Source: Myxococcales bacterium UBA5297
GTDB lineage: Bacteria; Myxococcota; Myxococcia; Myxococcales; UBA5297
DNA length: 36,694 bases
Direction: 5' to 3'
Assembly: GCA_002408385.1 (NCBI GenBank)
Contig: DHSB01000173.1
Span: 15,740 to 52,433, forward strand
The translations under genes were made by a program, and so were the position numbers. The notes beneath the pieces are model-generated. The model saw only the letters and a program-made list of their open reading frames with translations, had not been told where the DNA came from and did not search any database. This document shows positions 31,472 to 36,694 of the stretch, in pieces; positions within the stretch are counted from its first letter, which is position 1, and every line of letters starts with the position of its first letter.

Positions 31472-33013
31472 CTACAGGCGCATACGCAGCCCGGCGAAGC
31501 CAGCGGGAAGGGGCCTTGCAGACAGGGCACTGTTGACGCCGATCAGCCCGACCATCAGCTCGCCCTCGACCGCGAGCTCGAGCCGCTCGGAGAGCCGAGC
31601 GCGCGCCCCGGCGCGCGGTCCGATCTGCAAACCAAGCGTCGAGTTCGTCCAGCCCCTATCGACCGCCTGGCCGACATAGGCGGGGCCGGCCTCGAGCCCG
31701 AGAAAGAGCGTGAACGCCCCCAGCTCGAGCCGCAGCGCCCATCCCACCCTCGCCGCCAGGGCGGTCTCCGAAAAGCCTGGTGCCCGGCCGTGGGCGCCAG
31801 CCACGGCGATGAGCAAGCCCGACGGCCTTGCCAACTCGAGCTCGAGCCGCAGCGCGCCCATCAGGCCAAGGCGCTCGGCGACGCCGGCGCCGGCTCCGAG
31901 GAGCGCGCCGAGGGCGGGTCGTTCGTCGGCCGCCTCTTCGACCGCAGCCTCGGTGCGCGCCGAGGGGCCCTTGCGCGCGACCTTCGGCGGGTTGACAGGC
32001 GACAGCTCCGACCAATCGACGCTGCGCAGCGCGCCCTCGGAGATCTGGAAGCGGCCGCCAAAGGCCTGGCCCTCGCGAAAGGCGGTCACCCCGTAGGCGC
32101 CGGGGGCGAGGGCTATCCGCGGCGCCGACCCGGCCGGCAGCTCGGCGACGACCTGATCGCGCGCCAGGTCGAAGACGAGCCCGCGCTCGAAGCCGCCGGG
32201 CAGCTCGAGGCGTGCGCTCTGGCGCGACAGGGATGCGAGGACGAGCTCGCCCTGGCCGGAGAGGCGAAAGTCGTAGACCGGGTGCTGGGCCCCGGCGAGC
32301 GTGGCCGCGGTCGCCGCCCGGGTGCGCTCGTAGGCGTGGCGATAGGCCTCTGCGAGCGTGACCTGCCCGTCCCCCGAGGCGTCGGCCGCGCCCCGCAGGC
32401 CGCTGACGAGGTGGTGGGTAAAGTAGCTGCCCTTCACCTCTCGCGACTCGAGCGCGACCTCGTCCGCGGCGCTCGAGGCGAGGATGGCCTCGCCTCTGGT
32501 CGCCAGCTCGTCTACCAGCCGGATGGTGAAGCCGGGGGCTGGCTTGCCGCCCTTGGCCGCGATGGCCGCGCCGCTCTTGCACGCGTCGATGATGGTCAGG
32601 CGCACCTCGGCGCCGGCGCTCGCGAGCAGGGACTTGAGGCGCCCGAAGGCCAGCTTCTCGGGGCCCAGCTCGAGCGCTTCGCCGTCGCTGTGGCCCGAGA
32701 AGTAAAAGAGCAGCAGCGCCCGCGCGTCCGGCCGACGCTGCACCTCGGCTATCCGGTCGCCCGCCAGGGCGATCGCGCGCTCGATCTCGGCCAGTGACCG
32801 CCCCTGCAGCAGGAAGACGTCGTCTTCCTCGACGTTGCCCACCTCGACCAGGACGCGGGCGACCTTGCCCGCGTCGGCCTCGGCGAAGCGCAGCGGCGGC
32901 AGCTCGCCTGTGCCCGCGTTGTTGCCCACCAGCAACGCGAAGCGCCGGGTCTCGGCATCTGCTGGCGGGGACAGGAGGAGCAGGACCAGGGGCAGCAGCG
33001 CGAGCGCTCTCAA
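31472..33013 (-). CDS. Secreted caspase-like (C14) protein with beta-barrel-like C-terminus
   Basis: 513 aa from a TTG at 33013 that overlaps the anti-sigma stop (TTGA), with AAGGA 6 nt upstream. The signal peptide is RALALLPLVLLLLSPPADA. The caspase/metacaspase p20 core follows: RRFALLVGNNAG, catalytic H108 in FYFSGHSDGE, C145 in TIIDACKSGAA, and ASSAADEVALES. Behind it (about 285-340) is a small beta domain, then a low-complexity linker. Residues about 385-513 are amphipathic strands (LGLMGALRLELELARPSG, WALRLELGAFTLFLGLEAGP) like an outer-membrane barrel. It is therefore probably a periplasmic or surface-anchored peptidase. Third gene of the ECF operon and likely its main effector. Confidence 0.85.
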   Translation of the reverse strand: MRALALLPLVLLLLSPPADAETRRFALLVGNNAGTGELPPLRFAEADAGKVARVLVEVGNVEEDDVFLLQGRSLAEIERAIALAGDRIAEVQRRPDARALLLFYFSGHSDGEALELGPEKLAFGRLKSLLASAGAEVRLTIIDACKSGAAIAAKGGKPAPGFTIRLVDELATRGEAILASSAADEVALESREVKGSYFTHHLVSGLRGAADASGDGQVTLAEAYRHAYERTRAATAATLAGAQHPVYDFRLSGQGELVLASLSRQSARLELPGGFERGLVFDLARDQVVAELPAGSAPRIALAPGAYGVTAFREGQAFGGRFQISEGALRSVDWSELSPVNPPKVARKGPSARTEAAVEEAADERPALGALLGAGAGVAERLGLMGALRLELELARPSGLLIAVAGAHGRAPGFSETALAARVGWALRLELGAFTLFLGLEAGPAYVGQAVDRGWTNSTLGLQIGPRAGARARLSERLELAVEGELMVGLIGVNSALSARPLPAGFAGLRMRL

Positions 33014-33738
33014 GGTTGTTCCTTGGCGAAGGAGAGCTCGAGCGGCTTCACCCCGGAGACCACCGCGCCCGGCGCGGCCGCGAGCGCCCGAGCCACCTCG
33101 GCGGCGGGCAGGGGCTGCTCGCTGAAGTAGGCGAAGAGCCGTTCGGGACCGGGGGCGTCGTCCAGTTCGATGCTGCCCGGCAGCTCGCTGCGGCCGGCGC
33201 CGACCGGCGCGCTTTGTCCGCCCTCGGGCGGGAAGTAGACGCTCACCGTGCCCGCGCCGTCGACCGAGGCCACCAACAGGTATCCGGGCCGCTCGGGCTC
33301 GATGACGAAGCGGATGCGGTCGCCGGCGGCAAGGCGGGTATCGGGCCGGACCTGGAAGACCGCTCCCTGGCGGCGGGCGAAGACCTTGAGGGTGGGGCCG
33401 CCCTTGATCCTCAGGTCGGGCTCGGGCGCTGGCCGCGCGACCACGAGGAGAAGCGCGACGGCGAGGCCGACCGGCACGAGCAGCCGCGGATTGCCCAGCC
33501 GCGCGGCCAAGAGCTCGAGCCGTCCGCGCCTGCAAGCGCGGGCTTCGAGCGGGGGTAGCGTGCGCGCGAAGACTCGTGCCGCGAAGCGCTGCTGGTCGGC
33601 CCGCAGCTCTTCGAGGGCCGTCCGGCAGGCCTCGCAGGCCTCGAGGTGCTCGCCGGCTTGCCGCTCTTCGTCCGCCGACATCGACGAGAGCAGGAGCCTG
33701 TCGAGCGACAGCGCACAGAGGTGGTCGCGCTCGTTCAT
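33010..33738 (-). CDS. Zinc-finger anti-sigma factor with periplasmic domain
   Basis: 242 aa from the ATG at 33738, overlapping the sigma stop by ATGA. The N-terminus has the zf-HC2/ZAS motif HLEACEAC (H31, C35, C38), which sequesters ECF sigma factors. A membrane helix at about 84-100 (LLVPVGLAVALLLVVA) follows. The C-terminal part resembles DUF4384-type beta domains (LAAGDRIRFVIEPERPGYLL, then GTVSVYFPPEGG) and should lie in the periplasm. This is the normal layout of a membrane-spanning anti-sigma factor. It is translationally coupled on both sides. Confidence 0.88.
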   Translation of the reverse strand: MNERDHLCALSLDRLLLSSMSADEERQAGEHLEACEACRTALEELRADQQRFAARVFARTLPPLEARACRRGRLELLAARLGNPRLLVPVGLAVALLLVVARPAPEPDLRIKGGPTLKVFARRQGAVFQVRPDTRLAAGDRIRFVIEPERPGYLLVASVDGAGTVSVYFPPEGGQSAPVGAGRSELPGSIELDDAPGPERLFAYFSEQPLPAAEVARALAAAPGAVVSGVKPLELSFAKEQP

Positions 33739-34226
33739 TCCAGACCCCCCGAGGGCTCGAGGAGCTTGCGGGCGCGATCCGCGAAAGCCGCCAGCCGGTT
33801 GATCACCGTGCGCCGCGAGACCCCGAGCACCTCGGCGACCCGTCCCTGCTCGAGACCGTCGAGGTAGTGGAGGACCGCCGGCGCCCTGAGCTTGTCGGGC
33901 ATGCGGGCGAGGACCCGCAGGCACGCGTCTCTATCGGAGAGCACAGCTTCCAGGTCGCCGGTCGTCCCTTCCGGAAGCTCGTCGACCGGCTCGGCCTGCG
34001 CCGCGCGGTCGCGCAGCAGGTTGAGGCAGTAGTTCGTCGAGATCCGGTAGATCCAGCCGAGGGCGGCCTCGTCATCGGGGGCCTTGTCCAGGTGGCGTAG
34101 CACGCGCACGAACACCTCCTGCACGGCGTCCTCGGCGAGCGCCTCGTCGCGCAGCAACTTGCGACAGCGTGCGTAGGCCGCGGGCCCGTAACGGCGATAA
34201 AGAGCGGCCAGGCGTTGTTGGTCCAT
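33735..34226 (-). CDS. ECF sigma-70 factor
   Basis: 163 aa. Region 2: DEALAEDAVQEVFVRVLRHL followed by WIYRISTNYCLNLLRD, the -10 recognition helix. Region 4: MPDKLRAPAVLHYLDGLEQG, then VAEVLGVSRRTVINRLAAF, a helix-turn-helix for the -35. The start is ATG at 34226 without a strong ribosome site. Its stop overlaps the anti-sigma start (ATGA). Such operons usually control themselves, so a self-recognised promoter in 34227-34330 is expected; none could be assigned by eye. Confidence 0.93.
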   Translation of the reverse strand: MDQQRLAALYRRYGPAAYARCRKLLRDEALAEDAVQEVFVRVLRHLDKAPDDEAALGWIYRISTNYCLNLLRDRAAQAEPVDELPEGTTGDLEAVLSDRDACLRVLARMPDKLRAPAVLHYLDGLEQGRVAEVLGVSRRTVINRLAAFADRARKLLEPSGGLE

Positions 34227-34377
34227 TGGTATTCGGCAGCGAAGTGCCCGGCGTCTGAAGCGCTGACCCCGCAGGCCCTCTGACTGTGAAGAAGCAGTTG
34301 CACCTTAGCCCAAGAAGCGAGGATGCGTATCGGCCTCTGGTCAAGAGGTTTTTCCCCCCGTCGCTGAGCCGAGCCGG

Positions 34378-34383
34378 TATAAA
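34378..34383 (+). promoter_or_regulatory. Candidate -10 (TATAAA) upstream of the prepilin peptidase gene
   Basis: CCGGTATAAACGC lies about 100 bp before the ATG at 34486 in the divergent gap 34227-34485. A small hairpin (CCTCT-GGTCA-AGAGG, 34334-34348) and a T-run precede it. No convincing -35 is seen. Confidence 0.3.
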
Positions 34384-34485
34384 CGCGGCGCAATTCAGGG
34401 CAGCGGCTACGCGTTGCAAGGCCTCGCCCCGGACCGGCCCGCGCGCGGTGACAGGCGCTCGGGCGAGGGAGCGCTCGTCGACCCC

Positions 34486-35595
34486 ATGACCCTCTTCGCT
34501 GCCCTCCGCACTGCCCCTGTCTGGTTCCTCGTCGGCTCGGCGTTTCTCTTCGGCGCGAGCATCGGCAGCTTCCTCAACGTGGTGATTGCCCGGGTGCCGT
34601 TCGGCGAGTCGATAGTCTGGCCGCCTTCGCACTGCTGCTCGTGCGGCAAGGGCATCGAGCCGTTTCACAACCTCCCCGTCCTCTCGTGGTTCCAGCTCCG
34701 CGGGCGCTGCAGCAACTGCCTGGCGCCCTTCTCGTTTCGCTACGCCTTCGTCGAGCTCGCGTTCGGCCTCGTTTGCGCCTTCGCGGTCTATCGCCACGGG
34801 CTCGGCTGGGACGCGGCCCGCGAGATCGTGCTGCTCGGATTCCTGATCCCGCTGGCGATGATCGATCTGGACACCTGGCTGTTGCCCACCGAGCTGACGT
34901 ACACGGGCGTGGTCGCCGGGCTGCTGCTGACGCTGCCGCAGGGCCGCGAGCTCTTCATGCAGCACCTGCTGGCCGCCGCGGTCGCGTACACCGGGTTGAT
35001 GCTGCTTGGCGCCATCGGCGAGCGGGTCTTCGGCAAGGAGGCCATCGGTCGCGGGGACCTCGGGCTGGTCGCGCTCATTGGCGCTTTTCTCGGGCTCAAG
35101 GCGCTCTTTCCGGTGTTGTTGCTCTCCTCGCTGCAGGGCTCGCTCATCGGCATCGCGATGATCGCCGCGCGCCGGCGCAGGGGCCGCTCGTCCGCTTCGC
35201 CCCCGGAGGCCGAGGTCGAGACCGACTCCGAGGGGGCGCCGCCCGCGCTCGCCTCCTCGGCTGAAGCTGCGGCCGACGGCGCGGCCGCCGGGCTGGTGGT
35301 ACCGCCCGCGTTCGTATCCTCGATAGAGGCTTCGCCCGAGGGGCCAGTCGCGCTCTCGGTGGCGCAGCCGGCCGAGCCCACGGGGGCAGCACCAGTGATC
35401 GCGGCCGCGCCCGTTGCCGACGAGAAGCGGGCCGGTCTTGGCCGGTTGCCGCAGGGCGTCACGGTCGTCGCCAAGCCGGCCGACGACGGCTGGGTGCCGG
35501 ACCCGACCGCCATCCCCTTCGGCCCGTTCCTCGCGCTCGCGGCGGCCGAGGTGCACTACTTCTCGCGGCTGCCGCACCTCCTGCTGCCCTTCTGA
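34486..35595 (+). CDS. pilD: Prepilin peptidase (A24, PilD type) with low-complexity insert
   Basis: Cleaves and usually N-methylates type IV pilin and type II secretion pseudopilin precursors at the inner membrane. 369 aa from the ATG at 34486. The N-terminal methylase-type domain has GSFLNVVIARVP and two CXXC pairs (CSCGKG, CSNC). The aspartyl peptidase residues are D127 in MIDLDTWLLP and D191 in GRGDLGL. Several membrane helices are evident. Unusually, residues about 226-342 are an Ala/Pro/Glu-rich segment (PPEAEVETDSEGAPPALA and onward). It separates the membrane core from the terminal IPFGPFLALAA helix that normally follows within a few residues. Other pilus genes are not in the window. 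Confidence 0.9.
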   Translation: MTLFAALRTAPVWFLVGSAFLFGASIGSFLNVVIARVPFGESIVWPPSHCCSCGKGIEPFHNLPVLSWFQLRGRCSNCLAPFSFRYAFVELAFGLVCAFAVYRHGLGWDAAREIVLLGFLIPLAMIDLDTWLLPTELTYTGVVAGLLLTLPQGRELFMQHLLAAAVAYTGLMLLGAIGERVFGKEAIGRGDLGLVALIGAFLGLKALFPVLLLSSLQGSLIGIAMIAARRRRGRSSASPPEAEVETDSEGAPPALASSAEAAADGAAAGLVVPPAFVSSIEASPEGPVALSVAQPAEPTGAAPVIAAAPVADEKRAGLGRLPQGVTVVAKPADDGWVPDPTAIPFGPFLALAAAEVHYFSRLPHLLLPF

Positions 35596-35663
35596 ACCCG
35601 GGCGCGCTCGCGCGCGGCGAGCCCCGACGCAGCTCGCGCGCGAGGGCCTTCGGGGGCCGCCCG

Positions 35664-36611
35664 CTAACGGTCCTGGCCGCGCTTGAGCGTCTGCAGCTTC
35701 GGGTGCGTGGCGATGGCCTTGCGCTCGCGGACCAGCGCCAGGTTGCCGCGATAGACGGGGTTGGCCGGAGCGAGCTCGAGCGCCTTGAGAAGCATCTTCT
35801 CGGCGCCGCGAAAGTCGAATCGCTCGCGGATCAGCACGATGGCCAGCCGGTTGTAGAGCGGAGCCGCGTCGTTGCTGCGGGAGATGGCCAGCTCGAGGTA
35901 GCGCAGCGCCTCCAGACCCCGGCCGGAGCGCTCGAGCTTGATGGCCATCTCCAGCGCGTTGTCGCCTTCGCCCCGGGGCGCGCCGGTGCGCCGCCTGGAC
36001 ATCGGGCGCGCGGGGGCGGGCCGCTCGGGCTCTGTCTGTGGAGAGGTCGGGGGCCGATGGGCAGGCGGCCGCGCCCGGAGCTGCTCGGCCCGGTCCTTGT
36101 TGAGCCGGGCCTTCTCCTGCAGCTCGTTGAGGTCGAACTTGACGGTCTCGTCCTCTGCGTCCGCCTCTTCCCAGAGGGCCTGCGCCGGCGAGAGGGTGAT
36201 GACGCCGATTCCCACGAGGCCCTGGAGCACCACCTGCAATTCGCCCAACGAGCCGCCGACTGTCTTGGTCAGCTCGAGCACGGTCTGGAGGCCATCGGCC
36301 GCGCCCACGACGACCGCCTCGATGCGCGACAGGCCCATCCGCGACAGGCGAAGCCCCTCGACCACGCAGGGAACGTCGTCGGGGGCCGGCAGCGGCCCGG
36401 TGCGAGGGCGCTCGCGGGTCGCCGAGCGGGGCGTCTCGGACTTGGCGATCGCTGCCTCGGGCCGTTCGAACATCGCCTGAACGACGTTCCGGTGGCCTGG
36501 CTCGAAGTCGAGCTCCTGGTCGAAACCGACGAGCATCAGCTCGCAGCGCGGGCACTGAAAGGCGCTCGCTGGGACGCTCTGCTTGCACGAAGGACAGCGC
36601 TTCGCGGTCAT
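35664..36611 (-). CDS. Zinc-ribbon and TPR protein
   Basis: About 315 aa from the ATG at 36611, with GGAG 5 nt upstream; the frame extends to 36671, but this start has the better ribosome site. The N-terminal zinc ribbon has C6-X2-C9...C20-X2-C23 (KRCPSCKQS, FQCPRCELM). A middle domain, about residues 95-165 (GLSRIEAVVVGAADGLQTVL, then QVVLQGLVGIGVITL), resembles the winged-helix-like part of DUF4388 proteins. A Pro/Arg-rich linker follows, then two TPR-like helix pairs (ALEMAIKLERSGRGLEALRY; AEKMLLKALELAPANPVYRG). It is probably a cytoplasmic adaptor. Convergent with the prepilin peptidase gene across 68 bp rich in GCGCGC palindromes. Confidence 0.75.
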   Translation of the reverse strand: MTAKRCPSCKQSVPASAFQCPRCELMLVGFDQELDFEPGHRNVVQAMFERPEAAIAKSETPRSATRERPRTGPLPAPDDVPCVVEGLRLSRMGLSRIEAVVVGAADGLQTVLELTKTVGGSLGELQVVLQGLVGIGVITLSPAQALWEEADAEDETVKFDLNELQEKARLNKDRAEQLRARPPAHRPPTSPQTEPERPAPARPMSRRRTGAPRGEGDNALEMAIKLERSGRGLEALRYLELAISRSNDAAPLYNRLAIVLIRERFDFRGAEKMLLKALELAPANPVYRGNLALVRERKAIATHPKLQTLKRGQDR

Positions 36612-36694
36612 CACCTCTCCGGTCGGAATCCTCTTCAGCAAAGGGATACCTGTGAGGAGACCCAGGTTCAACCGGCCCTGCCGGCGCCGGCAGG

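Noticed and set aside
34072..36588. Minus-strand open frame of over 800 codons through the prepilin peptidase region
   Set aside because: It overlaps the clear prepilin peptidase gene on the other strand and the zinc-ribbon/TPR gene in another frame.

Overview
The window is about 36.7 kb of very GC-rich, gene-dense bacterial chromosome. Its gene content suggests Myxococcota or another former-Deltaproteobacteria group: Hanks-type kinases, a pseudokinase-PP2C fusion, Cys-rich lipoproteins, a caspase-like protein behind an ECF sigma factor, and a PlsB-type acyltransferase. No rRNA or tRNA is present to confirm this, so the taxonomy is inference. No integrase, transposase or CRISPR array was found. 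Most genes are on the minus strand, and very long open frames antisense to them are GC-composition shadows.

Layout. 0.2-8.5 kb: a glycerol-3-phosphate acyltransferase (PlsB-like), a soluble hybrid histidine kinase, a HEAT-repeat protein, and a tightly linked family III CoA-transferase plus nitrilase-family amidohydrolase. 8.6-9.25 kb: an unusual non-coding patch. It holds a 120-bp degenerate copy of the 3' end of the neighbouring pseudouridine synthase gene, followed by hairpin-forming 21/42-bp tandem repeats. 9.26-17.64 kb: a minus-strand cluster that reads as phosphonate and phosphonolipid biosynthesis. In transcription order it encodes a sphingomyelin-synthase-like PAP2 protein, a CDP-alcohol phosphotransferase, PEP mutase fused to a nucleotidyltransferase, phosphonopyruvate decarboxylase, 2-aminoethylphosphonate (AEP) transaminase, a second nucleotidyltransferase, then the pseudouridine synthase. 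The implied route is PEP to phosphonopyruvate to phosphonoacetaldehyde to AEP to CMP-AEP to an AEP-headgroup lipid.

17.8-24.2 kb: a DUF2062 membrane protein, DnaJ, RimI, a SurA-N-like exported protein, small unknown proteins, a probable gene remnant, and two tandem outer-membrane beta-barrel paralogues. 24.5-28.7 kb: an SRPBCC protein, a LEA14-like lipoprotein and a Ser/Thr kinase, divergent from a pseudokinase-PP2C fusion. 29.2-30.3 kb: galT with a strong intrinsic terminator. 30.6-34.2 kb: a Cys-rich lipoprotein and a translationally coupled operon of ECF sigma factor, zinc-finger anti-sigma factor and secreted caspase-like/beta-barrel protein. 34.5-36.6 kb: prepilin peptidase with an unusual low-complexity insert, and a zinc-ribbon/TPR protein.

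The intergenic regions carry several dispersed repeat families. One is a 130-190 bp MITE-like element with inverted ends, often placed directly after stop codons. Another is centred on a perfect hairpin with a 7-bp stem. There are also heptanucleotide tandem arrays. All functional statements are from reading the sequence; no database search was possible.
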